64,000 nucleotides of DNA from Streptomyces sp. NBC_00539 (lineage in GTDB: Bacteria; Actinomycetota; Actinomycetes; Streptomycetales; Streptomycetaceae). Position 1 is the stretch's first letter, and each line of letters starts with the position of its first letter. The position numbers and the translations under genes are program-made. The stretch lies in assembly GCF_036346105.1 (NCBI RefSeq), contig NZ_CP107811.1, forward strand, positions 2,362,501-2,426,500, given 5' to 3'. This document shows, one piece after another, positions 55,057-64,000 of this stretch. The notes under the pieces were generated by a model, which was not told where the DNA came from, did not search any database, and saw only the letters and a program-made list of their open reading frames with translations.

Positions 55057-55872
55057 TCAGCCGGCCATGCGGCGGGACGCCTCTGCGAGGCGGTCCGCGA
55101 TGGTGCCGTCGATGACCTCGTCGCCGACCCGCACCGAGATCCCGCCGAGGACCGCCGGGTCCACGTCGAGGTTCAGGTGCATCTGGCGGCCGTACAGCTT
55201 GGCCAGCACCGCGCCGAGACGCTGCTTCTGCGCGTCGCTGAGCGGAACCGCGCTGGTCACGGTGGCGACCATGCGGTTGCGGCGCTCGGCGGCGAGCGTG
55301 GAAAGGGACTCCAGTCCCGCTTCCAGGCTACGTCCACGCGGGTGGGTGGCGAGACGGATGACCAGACGCTCGGTGGTGGCGTTCACCTTGCCGCCGAGCA
55401 GACGGTGCAGCAGCTCGCTCTTGGCGGCGGCGGTGGCCGCCCGGTCGGTCAGCGCGGAGCGCAGCTCGGTGTTCGAGGAGACGATCCGGCCGAACCGGAA
55501 CAGCTCGTCCTCGACGTTGTCGAGCGCACCCGCACGCTGGGCCGCCGTGAGGTCGGCGGTGGCCGCCAGTTCCTCCAGCGCGTCGACCAGGTCACGCGAC
55601 TGCGACCAGCGGGACCGGGCCATGCCGGACACCAGGTCGAGGGTTTCCCCGCTCACCTGGCCTCCCAGCAGGCGGCCCACCAGCTCGGCCTTGGCCTCGC
55701 CGGGCTGCGCCGGGTCCGTGATGACCCGACGCAGCGAGACCTCACGGTCGAGCAGCGCGGTGACGGAGGCCAGCTCGCCGGCGAGCTCCACCGCGTCGAC
55801 GGACGTGTTGTCCGTCAGCGCGTCGAGACGCTCACGCGCGGAGGCCAGCGCCTCGCGGCTCGCTCCGTTCAT
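55057..55872 (-). CDS. atpH: ATP synthase subunit delta (peripheral stalk/OSCP)
   Basis: 271 residues, longer than the ~180 of E. coli delta. The C-terminal part (NRMVATVTSAVPLSDAQKQRLGAVLAKLYGRQ and VDPAVLGGISVRVGDEVIDGTI) is the conserved OSCP core. The N-terminal extra ~90 residues are helical. This long form is common in Streptomyces. ATG 55872 overlaps the atpF stop by 4 bp. Confidence 0.95.
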   Translation of the reverse strand: MNGASREALASARERLDALTDNTSVDAVELAGELASVTALLDREVSLRRVITDPAQPGEAKAELVGRLLGGQVSGETLDLVSGMARSRWSQSRDLVDALEELAATADLTAAQRAGALDNVEDELFRFGRIVSSNTELRSALTDRAATAAAKSELLHRLLGGKVNATTERLVIRLATHPRGRSLEAGLESLSTLAAERRNRMVATVTSAVPLSDAQKQRLGAVLAKLYGRQMHLNLDVDPAVLGGISVRVGDEVIDGTIADRLAEASRRMAG

Positions 55873-56408
55873 CGCGCGGCCTCGGCCTTCTCCTCAAGCT
55901 CGCTGAGGAAACGGTCGATCGTGCGGCTCTGCCGGGCGTGGTCCTCGAGGGACTCGCCGACGAGCTTTCCGGCCAGGTCGGTGGCGAGCTTGCCCACGTC
56001 CTGACGCAGCGACTGCGAGGCAGCCTTGCGGTCGGCCGCGATCTGGGCGTGGCCGGCAGCGATGATCTCCTCACGCTGCCGCTGGCCCTCTGCGCGCAGT
56101 TCTTCCTTGAGCGCAGTGCCCTGCTCCAGCGCTTCCTGGCGCAGGCGCGCGGCCTCGTGCCGGGCTTCGGCGAGCTGGGCCTTGTACTGCTCCAGCACGC
56201 TCTGGGCCTCGGTCTGAGCGGCCTCAGCCTTCTCGATACCGCCCTCGATGGCCTCGCGACGCTCGTCCAGAACCTTGTTGATGTTCGGGAGGAGCTTCTT
56301 CGCGAGGAAGCCGAAGACGATGACGAAGGCGATCAGACCGATGACGAGCTCGGGGATCGGCGGAACGAGCGGGTTTTCCGTCTCGGCCGCGAGAACCAGG
56401 AGGTTCAC
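55869..56408 (-). CDS. atpF: ATP synthase F0 subunit b
   Basis: 179 residues, GTG start. One N-terminal membrane helix (PELVIGLIAFVIVFGFLAKKL) then a long charged coiled coil (VLDERREAIEGGIEKAEAAQTEAQSVLEQYKAQ in outline), the peripheral stalk. Overlaps atpH by 4 bp, so translation is coupled. Confidence 0.95.
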   Translation of the reverse strand: MNLLVLAAETENPLVPPIPELVIGLIAFVIVFGFLAKKLLPNINKVLDERREAIEGGIEKAEAAQTEAQSVLEQYKAQLAEARHEAARLRQEALEQGTALKEELRAEGQRQREEIIAAGHAQIAADRKAASQSLRQDVGKLATDLAGKLVGESLEDHARQSRTIDRFLSELEEKAEAAR

Positions 56409-56449
56409 ATCAGTGCCTTTCGTCTAATCGGACTAGTGGTCGCGGTTCG

Positions 56450-57590
<1,141 letters not shown>

Positions 57591-57815
57591 CGCGGGCTCC
57601 TTCAGCGTGGCGCATGGGTACGGCAACCTCGTTGTGTCGGCGCGGCGCGCAGCCGCGGTTCGGCACTGGACTGGTGTAACGGATGTGGGGGCGGCGGTCA
57701 GGCATCGCGCCTCGCGATGGAACAGGCGTCAGCTCAGATGCCCGCGCCCGCAGTGCCGCAGTTTGAACCGGACGATAGCAGGATCTCGAACGCACACTTA
57801 TCCCGGCCCTACCCC

Positions 57816-58253
57816 TCACGGCTTCGACCCCGGATTTCCGGGCTTGTCGCCCTTCGTGGACTCGGGTTCGACGTAGAGAATCTTGGCCTTCATGTGGGCG
57901 CGCGTCTGTGCACCGATCCACACGAGGGTGGTGGCCACAAGCGTGATGGCGAACGCCCGGGGGTGGAACAGCGTCGTGTTCTTGAACACGGCGAGAAAGA
58001 CGAAGAGCAGCAGGATCTGGGCCGCGTAGAGCATGAGGCCCATCGCCTGGAACAAGTGCGGCAGTGATTTCGCCGTGCGCTGGAGAACCAGGAATCCGAG
58101 ACCCATGAACACGATGACGAGCAGCGTCGCGACGACCGCTCCGACCGCACCCTTGCCACCGACGACCGCACCACTGATCGCGGCGGCTACAGCGCCGGCG
58201 ACAGCCGTGGGTACGGCGGTTTGCAGGAGGGATCGGACGTCATCTGACCGCAT
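57816..58253 (-). CDS. atpI: ATP synthase assembly/accessory protein AtpI
   Basis: 145 residues from ATG 58251-58253; the open frame to 58361 has no start signal. Four hydrophobic helices (TAVAGAVAAAISGAVVGG, VVATLLVIVFMGLGFLVLQ, LMLYAAQILLLFVFLAVF, FAITLVATTLVWIGAQT) with short loops and a charged tail. In other bacteria AtpI helps assemble the c-ring. First gene of the atp operon; 225 bp separate it from atpB. Confidence 0.88.
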   Translation of the reverse strand: MRSDDVRSLLQTAVPTAVAGAVAAAISGAVVGGKGAVGAVVATLLVIVFMGLGFLVLQRTAKSLPHLFQAMGLMLYAAQILLLFVFLAVFKNTTLFHPRAFAITLVATTLVWIGAQTRAHMKAKILYVEPESTKGDKPGNPGSKP

Positions 58254-58390
58254 GGCGGTTTGCTCCGCGTGGTGGTGGGGGCACGGACTCGTACGGGACT
58301 CGTACGGGGACGAGCGTAAGCCCGGTCCGAGGCAGCGCCTCGGGCCGTTGGACCGTCGCACTACGGTCCTTCGGCTCTGTCGCCGGGTTT

Positions 58391-58406
58391 AGTGAACGGT
58401 ATCACA
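58391..58406. promoter_or_regulatory. CRP-like site 1 upstream of the atp operon
   Basis: On the minus strand TGTGA-TACCGT-TCACT, matching the CRP consensus TGTGA-N6-TCACA at 9 of 10 arm positions. About 140 bp upstream of atpI. Confidence 0.5.
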
Positions 58407-58436
58407 AAGTATTTGATGAGAGCTTTACCCGGTGGG

Positions 58437-58452
58437 TGTGCTGACTGTCACA
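58437..58452. promoter_or_regulatory. CRP-like site 2 between atpI and wecA
   Basis: TGTGC-TGACTG-TCACA, 9 of 10 arm positions of TGTGA-N6-TCACA. It starts 46 bp from site 1. The two sites together suggest real Crp control of the operon. Confidence 0.5.
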
Positions 58453-58538
58453 CATGAGGGCTAACGCGCCCGTGTGTGCAGGACAACGGGGCACCTTGTC
58501 TGGTAAAGGGCGTTCATGTCGGACATGCGTTCCGGGCG

Positions 58539-59861
58539 TCAGCGAGCCGATCCGGCCTTACGCCGGTCGGGGAAGCGCGAACGGGGGCCAATGGCGGTCG
58601 CCCCGTTGACGCCGGAGACTCCCGCGGCGATCGGCCTGGCCGGCTCCGGCTCGGTGCCCGAGGCGTCCAGCAGCGCCGCTTCCGCCGCCCGGTCCGCGTG
58701 CCGGTAGCGCGGCGGGACCAGGGCCTGCGCCCAGCGCGGGGCGCGGGGGGTGAAGCGCGGCAGGAGGAGCAGGACGAGGCCCAGGGCGCTCAGCCCCGCG
58801 ATGCCGAGCACGATCCACATCGAGGTCGAGTGCACCGAGTAGGCCACCGCGCCGAAGGCGATCAGGCCCGACCAGAAGTACATGATCAGTACAGCGCGGC
58901 TGTGGGAGTGCCCGAGTTCCAGCAGCCGGTGGTGCAGGTGGCCGCGGTCGGCCGCGAAGGGCGACTGTCCGTTCCAGGTGCGCCGGACGATCGCCAGGAA
59001 CAGGTCCGCCATCGGGATCGCGATGATCGTCAGCGGCAGCACCAGCGGGATGAAGACCGGCAGCATCGCGTGCGTCGCGTTGCGCTCACCACCCGCGAAG
59101 AGCTTCAGCGTGTCCGGGTCCACCTGCCCGGTGATGGAGATCGCGCCGGCGGCCAGCACCAGCCCGATCAGCATCGACCCCGAGTCGCCCATGAAGATCC
59201 GGGCGGGGTGCATGTTGTGCGGCAGGAAGCCCAGGCACATGCCCATCAGGATGGCGGCGAACAGCGTCGCGGGCGCCGCCGACTCGATCCCGTAGCCGAA
59301 CCAGATCCGGTACGCGTACAGGAAGAACGCCGCGGCGGCGATGCACACGGTGCCGGCCGCCAGGCCGTCGAGGCCGTCCACGAAGTTCACCGCGTTGATG
59401 GTGAGCACCACGAGGGCCACCGTCAGCAGGTTGCCCTGCCACGGGGTGACCGAGACCGTGCCGATGAACGGCACCGGGATCCACAGGATCGTCAGACCCT
59501 GGATGACCATCACACCGGCGGCGATCATCTGGGCGCCGAGCTTGATCAGTGCGTCGATCTCGAACTTGTCGTCCAGCACGCCGATCAGCCAGATCAGCGC
59601 CGCACCGGACAGCAGCGCCCGGGGCTCGTTCGACCCCGTGAACACCCCGTTGAGGTTCTGCAGGTGATCGGCGACCAGCAGCCCCGCGCACAGGCCGCCG
59701 AACATCGCGATCCCGCCGAGACGCGGGGTCGGCTCCCGGTGCACGTCACGGGCGCGGATCTCCGGCATGGCCCCGACCGCGATCGCGAACTTCCGCACGG
59801 GCCCGGTCAGCAGGTAGGTCACCGCGACCGTGACGCAAAGCGTCAGCAGATATTCACGCAC
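58539..59861 (-). CDS. Undecaprenyl-phosphate GlcNAc-1-phosphate transferase (WecA/TagO family)
   Basis: 440 residues from GTG 59859-59861, whose product begins VREYLLTLCVTVAVTYLLTG as in other Streptomyces; an upstream GTG at 59900 is possible. MraY/WecA-type integral membrane enzyme with about 11 helices. Motifs: PTPRLGGIAMF, GVLDDKFEIDAL (DD), NAVNFVDGLDGLAAG, HPARIFMGDSGSMLIGL, and FAADRGHLHHRLLELG (HxxHH). This starts a lipid-linked sugar for wall glycopolymers such as teichoic acids. The exact sugar is inferred from the family. Confidence 0.9.
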   Translation of the reverse strand: MREYLLTLCVTVAVTYLLTGPVRKFAIAVGAMPEIRARDVHREPTPRLGGIAMFGGLCAGLLVADHLQNLNGVFTGSNEPRALLSGAALIWLIGVLDDKFEIDALIKLGAQMIAAGVMVIQGLTILWIPVPFIGTVSVTPWQGNLLTVALVVLTINAVNFVDGLDGLAAGTVCIAAAAFFLYAYRIWFGYGIESAAPATLFAAILMGMCLGFLPHNMHPARIFMGDSGSMLIGLVLAAGAISITGQVDPDTLKLFAGGERNATHAMLPVFIPLVLPLTIIAIPMADLFLAIVRRTWNGQSPFAADRGHLHHRLLELGHSHSRAVLIMYFWSGLIAFGAVAYSVHSTSMWIVLGIAGLSALGLVLLLLPRFTPRAPRWAQALVPPRYRHADRAAEAALLDASGTEPEPARPIAAGVSGVNGATAIGPRSRFPDRRKAGSAR

Positions 59862-59977
59862 TGGCAGCCCCAGATGTATCGCCGGCCATCTCAGCCCCAC
59901 ACATTAGCCGCGATGTCACCGCTATCGAGGACGCGAGGGGCCCCTACCCCGGTTGCGGTACGCCCCGCTCGTCCGCG

Positions 59978-61207
59978 TTACGCCCCATAAGGAGGAAATT
60001 GACCGGCCAGCTCGCCGACGTCCGTACGGGTCTGCGCGGTTTCCCCGCGCAGCGCCGCCGCAAACAGCGCGGCGATGCGGACCATCTCCGTCTGCCCCAT
60101 GCCCTGGGTGGTCACCGCCGCCGTACCGAAGCGGATCCCGCGCTGGTCCCCGTACGGCAGGGCGCAGGTGTCCAGCACGATCCCGGCGGCCGCGAGCCGG
60201 CCCCGGGCGGTGGGGCCGTCGATGCCGAGGGGAGCGGGGTCGGCGCAGATCAGGTGCGTGTCGGTGCCGCCGGTCGTCACGGCGAAGCCCGCGGCTTCCA
60301 GCACCTGCGCGAGGGTCCGGGCGTTGGCGACGACCCGGTGGGCGTAGGTGGTGAACGCGGGGGCGGCGGCCTCGCCGAAGGCCACGGCCTTGGCGGCGAT
60401 CGTGTGCATCTGGGCGCCGCCCTGGGTGAAGGGGAACACCGCCCGGTCCACGCGCTCGGCCAGTTCGGCGGTGCACAGGAGCATGCCGCCGCGCGGGCCG
60501 CGCAGGACCTTGTGCGTGGTCGCGCAGACGATGTCCGCGTAGGGGACGGGGCTGGGGGCCGCGCCGCCGGCGACGAGCCCGATGGGGTGCGCGGCGTCGG
60601 CGATCAGGTACGCGCCGACCTCGTCGGCGATCTCCCGGAAGACGGAGTACTCGGGGTGGCGGGGGTAGCAGATCGAGCCGCAGACGATGGCCTTGGGGCG
60701 GTGGGTGCGGGCCAGTTCCTGAACCTGCTGGTAGTCGATCAGGCCGGTCTCGGCGTCGACGCCGTACCCGACGAAGGAGAACCAGCGGCCGGAGAAGTTG
60801 GCGGGAGAGCCGTGGGTGAGGTGTCCGCCGTAGGGGAGGCCCATGGCGAGCACCGTGTCCCCGGGGCGCAGGAGCGCGGCGTAGGCGGCGAGCACGGCCG
60901 AGGATCCGGAGTGCGGCTGTACGTTGGCGTGCTCGGCGCCGAACAGGGCCATGGCCCGTTCCACCGCGATGCGTTCGGCGAGGTCGGCGTATTCGCAGCC
61001 GCCGTGGTGGCGGGCGCCGGGGTAGCCCTCGGCGTACTTGTTGGCGAGCGCGGAGCCGAGCGCGGCCAGAACGGCGGGCGAGCAGAAGTTCTCGGCGGCG
61101 ATCAGTTGCAGGGAACCGGCCTGGCGCTGGGCCTCCCCCGCGAGCACGTCGGCCATCTTCGGATCCTGCTGCCGCAGCAGGTCCGTGGGCGGGGTGATGA
61201 CGCTCAT
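59978..61207 (-). CDS. glyA: Divergent serine hydroxymethyltransferase
   Basis: 409 residues from ATG 61207 (GGGAGC upstream). PLP enzyme moving a one-carbon unit between serine and glycine. PLP lysine is Lys233 in ATTHKVLRGPRGG; Tyr58 and Glu60 (NKYAEGYPG) are kept. However, the conserved RYYGGCE is RHHGGCE, so both tyrosines equivalent to E. coli Tyr64 and Tyr65 are histidines (67, 68). TTHKTLRG is TTHKVLRG, and GSICYPRHPEYSVF replaces the usual SAYPR-type segment. It is probably a paralogue of a housekeeping glyA elsewhere and may favour another substrate or side reaction. Confidence 0.85.
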   Translation of the reverse strand: MSVITPPTDLLRQQDPKMADVLAGEAQRQAGSLQLIAAENFCSPAVLAALGSALANKYAEGYPGARHHGGCEYADLAERIAVERAMALFGAEHANVQPHSGSSAVLAAYAALLRPGDTVLAMGLPYGGHLTHGSPANFSGRWFSFVGYGVDAETGLIDYQQVQELARTHRPKAIVCGSICYPRHPEYSVFREIADEVGAYLIADAAHPIGLVAGGAAPSPVPYADIVCATTHKVLRGPRGGMLLCTAELAERVDRAVFPFTQGGAQMHTIAAKAVAFGEAAAPAFTTYAHRVVANARTLAQVLEAAGFAVTTGGTDTHLICADPAPLGIDGPTARGRLAAAGIVLDTCALPYGDQRGIRFGTAAVTTQGMGQTEMVRIAALFAAALRGETAQTRTDVGELAGQFPPYGA

Positions 61208-61420
61208 GGCGCGGCTCCCAGTGCTGTCCCGGATACGGCCACTGTAGGCCCGCCCCCGCGATCGCGCCCCTCGCGCTCTCGACGCGCCGCCGGCACTGCT
61301 CGGTCCCAGGGGGGGCCTTCGGAGCTTCGCGCCGCTGCGCCGGCCTGCGGCCTGCGGCCCTGTGCGGGCTCTGCCGGGCGACGTCGGGCGTCCTGCGGCC
61401 GACGTCGGCGGGTGGGGCCG

Positions 61421-62077
61421 TCAGCGGGAAGCGGTGACGCCCGTCAGGGCCGTGACCACCGGGTCGAGCGCCTGGTTGATCTCGTCGCCGATCGAGCGGA
61501 AGAACGTGATCGGCGCCCCGTACGGGTCGTACACCTCGTCCGCGTCGGCGGAAGGCGCCAGCAGCCAGCCGCGCAGCGCCGCGGCCGCCCGCACCAGTGC
61601 CCGCGCGCGCTGCGCCATGCCGTCGTCCAGCGGCGGCAGCGTGGCCGGGTCTATCGCCCGCACCAGCCGGGTGAACTCCTTGAGGGTGAACGTCCGCAGT
61701 CCCGCCGAGTGGCCCATGGAGATGACCTGCGCACGGTGGTCCCGGGTGGCGGTCAGCACCAGGTCGGCCCGGATGACGTGCTCGTCCAGCAGCTCCCGCC
61801 CCGTGAAGCCGGACGCGTCCGCCCCGAAGTCCGCGAGCACGGCCGCCGCGTTGGCCTCCATCGGGGCCCCCTCGTGGCCCCACGTGCCGGCGCTCTCCAC
61901 GATGAGGTCGCCACTGACCAGGCCGCCCAGCCGGTGCGCCAGGGCGTGCCGCGTCAGCCGCTCGGTGATGGGCGAGCGGCACACGTTCCCGGTGCTGACG
62001 TGGAGGATGCGGAAGCAGTCTCCCCCAGCCTCCGCCGGAAGACGCCCCGTTGCTATGCCACGCCCCTGAGGGCTCAC
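61421..62077 (-). CDS. Low-molecular-weight protein-tyrosine-phosphatase-like protein with Ser at the nucleophile site
   Basis: 218 residues from GTG 62075-62077, overlapping the sua5 stop (GTGA). The LMW-PTP loop, normally Cys-x5-Arg-Ser (VCxGNICRSP), reads HVSTGNVCRSP. Serine (Ser28) takes the place of the catalytic cysteine, while Cys33, Arg34 and the distal acid Asp184 (EVYDPYG) remain. The codon is AGC, clearly read. It may bind phosphotyrosine without cleaving, or use a different chemistry. Operon with sua5 and prmC. Confidence 0.85.
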   Translation of the reverse strand: MSPQGRGIATGRLPAEAGGDCFRILHVSTGNVCRSPITERLTRHALAHRLGGLVSGDLIVESAGTWGHEGAPMEANAAAVLADFGADASGFTGRELLDEHVIRADLVLTATRDHRAQVISMGHSAGLRTFTLKEFTRLVRAIDPATLPPLDDGMAQRARALVRAAAALRGWLLAPSADADEVYDPYGAPITFFRSIGDEINQALDPVVTALTGVTASR

Positions 62078-62721
62078 GGGGCCACCTCGAGGTCGGGCAC
62101 GACCTCCCGCAGCTGCTCGGCGGTCAGCGCCCCCTCGCGCAGCAGGACGGGAACCTTCCCCGTGACGTCGACGATGGAGGAGGGCTGGATGCCCGGGGTG
62201 GGGCCGCCGTCCAGGTACACGGACACCGCGTCGCCCAGCATCGCGCGGGCCGCGTCGCAGTCCTCCGGCGCCGGGTGCCCGGTCAGGTTCGCCGAGGAGA
62301 CGGCCATCGGGCCGACCTCGGTCAGCAGCTCGATCGCCACGGGGTGCAGCGGCATGCGTACGGCGACCGTCCCGCGGGTCTCGCCCAGGTCCCAGGCCAG
62401 CGACGGCTGGTGCTTGGCGACGAGCGTCAGCGCGCCCGGCCAGAACGCGTCGACCAGCTCCCACGCCTGCTCGGAGAAGTCCGTGACCAGGCCGTGCAGG
62501 GTGTTCGGCGAGCCGATGAGGACGGGGGTGGGCATGTTGCGGCCACGGCCCTTGGCGGCGAGGAGGTCACCGACCGCCTCGGGGCTGAAGGCGTCCGCGC
62601 CGATCCCGTACAGGGTGTCGGTGGGCAGCACGACGAGCTCGCCGCGGCGCACGGCGGATGCGGCTTCACGCAGACCCGTCTTGCGGTCCGTAGCGTCGTT
62701 GCAGTCGTATCGCCGGGCCAT
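62074..62721 (-). CDS. L-threonylcarbamoyladenylate synthase (Sua5/YrdC)
   Basis: 215 residues, ATG 62721 with GAGGAGG upstream. It makes threonylcarbamoyl-AMP for the universal t6A37 modification of ANN-decoding tRNAs. YrdC-domain motifs: GELVVLPTDTLYGIGADAFS, AAKGRGRNMPTPVLIG, FWPGALTLVA, TVAVRMPLHPVA and AVSSANLTGHP. Only the YrdC domain is present, without the extra Sua5 C-terminal domain. Upstream is prmC; the usual actinobacterial prfA-prmC-sua5 order. Confidence 0.95.
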   Translation of the reverse strand: MARRYDCNDATDRKTGLREAASAVRRGELVVLPTDTLYGIGADAFSPEAVGDLLAAKGRGRNMPTPVLIGSPNTLHGLVTDFSEQAWELVDAFWPGALTLVAKHQPSLAWDLGETRGTVAVRMPLHPVAIELLTEVGPMAVSSANLTGHPAPEDCDAARAMLGDAVSVYLDGGPTPGIQPSSIVDVTGKVPVLLREGALTAEQLREVVPDLEVAP

Positions 62722-62779
62722 CAGCGGGCCTCCTCAAGCAGCGGGGTGGTGACGTCGTCCGGGAGCGGGGTCGCGCTGA

Positions 62780-63625
62780 TCACGGCATGGCCTTGCGGGC
62801 GGTCGCGAAGCGCGGACGGTTGTTCAGGTCGGGGTGGTCGGCGGCATCGGCCCAGCCCCGTTCCTCGGCGAAGATCCACGGGACCTGGCCGCCCTGGGTG
62901 TCGGCGTGCTCGATGACGACGATGCCGCCGGGCCGCAGCAGCCGGTGGGCGGTGCGCTCGATGCCCCGGATGGTGTCCAGGCCGTCCTCGCCGGAGAACA
63001 GCGCCATCTCGGGGTCGTGGTCACGGGCTTCGGGGGCGACGTACTCCCACTCCGTGAGCGGGATGTACGGCGGGTTGGAGATCACGAGGTCGACCTGGCC
63101 GTCCAGCTCGGGCAGCGCGCTGAGCGCGTCGCCCTGGTGGACGGTGACCCGTGAGCCCTCGGCGTTTTTACGGGTCCACCGCAGGGCTTCCTCGGACAGC
63201 TCTACCGCGTGGACGCGCGAGCGCGGCACCTCCTGCGCCATGGCCAGCGCGATGGCACCGGAGCCCGTGCAGAGGTCGACGATCAGCGGCTCGACCACGT
63301 CCATGGCCCGGACGGCGTGTATGGCCCAGTCCACGACCGACTCGGTCTCGGGCCGGGGCACGAAGACCCCGGGCCCCACCTGGAGCTCCAGGTAGCGGAA
63401 GAAGGCGCGCCCGGTGATGTGCTGGAGCGGCTCGCGCGCCTCGCGGCGGGCGACGGCCTCCCAGTAGCGGGCGTCGAAGTCCGCGTCCTTGACGTGGTGC
63501 AGTTCCCCCCGCTTGACGCCGTGCACGAAGGCCGCGAGCTCCTCCGCGTCGAAGCGCGGTGAGGGCACGCCGGCGGCGGCCAGCCGCTGGGTGGCCTGGG
63601 CCACCTCGGCAAGCAGCAAGTTCAC
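62780..63625 (-). CDS. prmC: Release factor glutamine methyltransferase
   Basis: 281 residues, GTG 63625 with GGAGGACC upstream. It methylates the Gln of the GGQ motif in RF1 and RF2. N-terminal helical domain (LAEVAQATQRLAAAGVPSPRFDAEEL), SAM site VDLCTGSGAIALAMAQEVP, catalytic NPPY in VISNPPYIPLTEWEYV, and FVPRPETE. Lies 77 bp after prfA, its substrate's gene. Confidence 0.96.
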   Translation of the reverse strand: MNLLLAEVAQATQRLAAAGVPSPRFDAEELAAFVHGVKRGELHHVKDADFDARYWEAVARREAREPLQHITGRAFFRYLELQVGPGVFVPRPETESVVDWAIHAVRAMDVVEPLIVDLCTGSGAIALAMAQEVPRSRVHAVELSEEALRWTRKNAEGSRVTVHQGDALSALPELDGQVDLVISNPPYIPLTEWEYVAPEARDHDPEMALFSGEDGLDTIRGIERTAHRLLRPGGIVVIEHADTQGGQVPWIFAEERGWADAADHPDLNNRPRFATARKAMP

Positions 63626-63702
63626 GCTGGTCCTCCGGGCTGCTGTCGTACGGGGGTGGAGCGGGGGGTCAGGCAGACGTCAGGGTCACGGGGTCGGACG
63701 GC

Positions 63703-64000
63703 TCAGTGCGCGGCGGCGAGCTTGGCGGCGGAGTCCGTGTCCACGCAGGCCTGGATGACCGCGTCGAGGTCCCCGTCGAGCACCTGGTCCAAGTTGTACG
63801 CCTTGAAGCCGGTCCGGTGGTCCGAGATCCGGTTTTCCGGGTAGTTGTACGTGCGGATCTTCTCGGAGCGGTCCACGGAGCGCACCTGGCTGCGGCGCAC
63901 GTCGGAGGCTTCCTGCTCGGCGGCTTCCTGGGCCGCGGCGAGCAGCCTGGACCGCAGGATACGCATCGCCTGCTCCTTGTTCTGGAGCTGGCTCTTCTCG
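63703..64000 (-). CDS. prfA: Peptide chain release factor 1, C-terminal part
   Basis: 99 codons in frame to the right edge of the window; the 5' part, including the GGQ and PxT regions, is outside. The visible end [20 protein letters not shown], then [30 protein letters not shown], is characteristic of RF1. Recognises UAA and UAG stop codons. Confidence 0.95.
   Translation of the reverse strand, partial: EKSQLQNKEQAMRILRSRLLAAAQEAAEQEASDVRRSQVRSVDRSEKIRTYNYPENRISDHRTGFKAYNLDQVLDGDLDAVIQACVDTDSAAKLAAAH

Noticed and set aside
61208-61420. Possible glycine riboswitch near glyA
   Set aside because: The leader contains no conserved glycine-aptamer cores; it is GC-rich sequence with short GCCTGCGG repeats only.

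Overview
The window is GC-rich, with a very strong G/C bias at third codon positions, many GTG starts and several leaderless genes. It carries Streptomyces hallmarks: the coiled-coil polarity proteins Scy and FilP, isobutyryl-CoA mutase, a DasR-type chitinase promoter, NucS, and DUF6230/DUF6114 genes. Gene content and order match, from memory, the conserved core of the Streptomyces coelicolor chromosome from the glg/tre cluster to prfA. I see no IS element, prophage, CRISPR array, rRNA or tRNA. The species cannot be named from the sequence alone.

Layout. (1) 1-5159: treS (5' end missing), mak/pep2 and glgB, the trehalose-to-alpha-glucan part of the GlgE pathway. (2) 5149-6995: thioredoxin, a MerR regulator with its operator, and a double-HTH regulator. 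(3) 7042-13172: pfkA, pta, ackA, pyk (lower glycolysis and acetate overflow). (4) 13316-15941: a secreted Ser/Pro-rich protein, a DUF6114 membrane protein and a DUF6230 exported protein, convergent with pyk. (5) 16523-20209: a thioredoxin/TPR protein, a TetR regulator and icmA. (6) 20333-26848: two DUF3817 proteins, two MarR regulators, an MFS exporter divergent from an ArsR-like/DUF5937 regulator, and three AIM24 genes in an overlapping operon. (7) 27022-29927: a 24-codon gene for ribosomal protein bL37, then meaB, a thiolase and methylmalonyl-CoA epimerase. (8) 30109-35777: scy and filP. (9) 35911-39871: two tandem paralogous ABC ATPase/permease pairs. (10) 39948-46940: a small zinc-binding-like protein, a luciferase-like oxidoreductase, an SCO5389-type protein, nucS, a large membrane-anchored ATPase, a STAS protein and 3-hydroxybutyryl-CoA dehydrogenase. 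(11) 47177-50300: cob(I)alamin adenosyltransferase, a GH18 chitinase and a DUF2550 protein. (12) 50423-58253: the complete atpIBEFHAGDC operon, on the minus strand. (13) 58539-64000: a WecA/TagO-type transferase, a divergent glyA, a low-molecular-weight phosphatase-like protein, sua5, prmC and prfA (cut by the window end).

Connections. The adenosylcobalamin and acyl-CoA genes (icmA, meaB, thiolase, epimerase, 3-hydroxyacyl-CoA dehydrogenase, cob(I)alamin adenosyltransferase) are scattered over about 30 kb as separate units. Together they serve C4/C3 acyl-CoA interconversion. The prfA-prmC-sua5-phosphatase-glyA-wecA-atpI-atp run is on one strand and joins translation termination, tRNA modification, wall-precursor synthesis and ATP synthesis.

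The least understood items are the DUF6230/DUF6114/secreted triad with GTTAC/GTAAC-type dyads upstream, the AIM24 triplet, the phosphatase-like protein with serine at the nucleophile position, the serine hydroxymethyltransferase with a His-His pair replacing two conserved tyrosines, and the unassigned perfect palindromes before icmA and the TetR gene.
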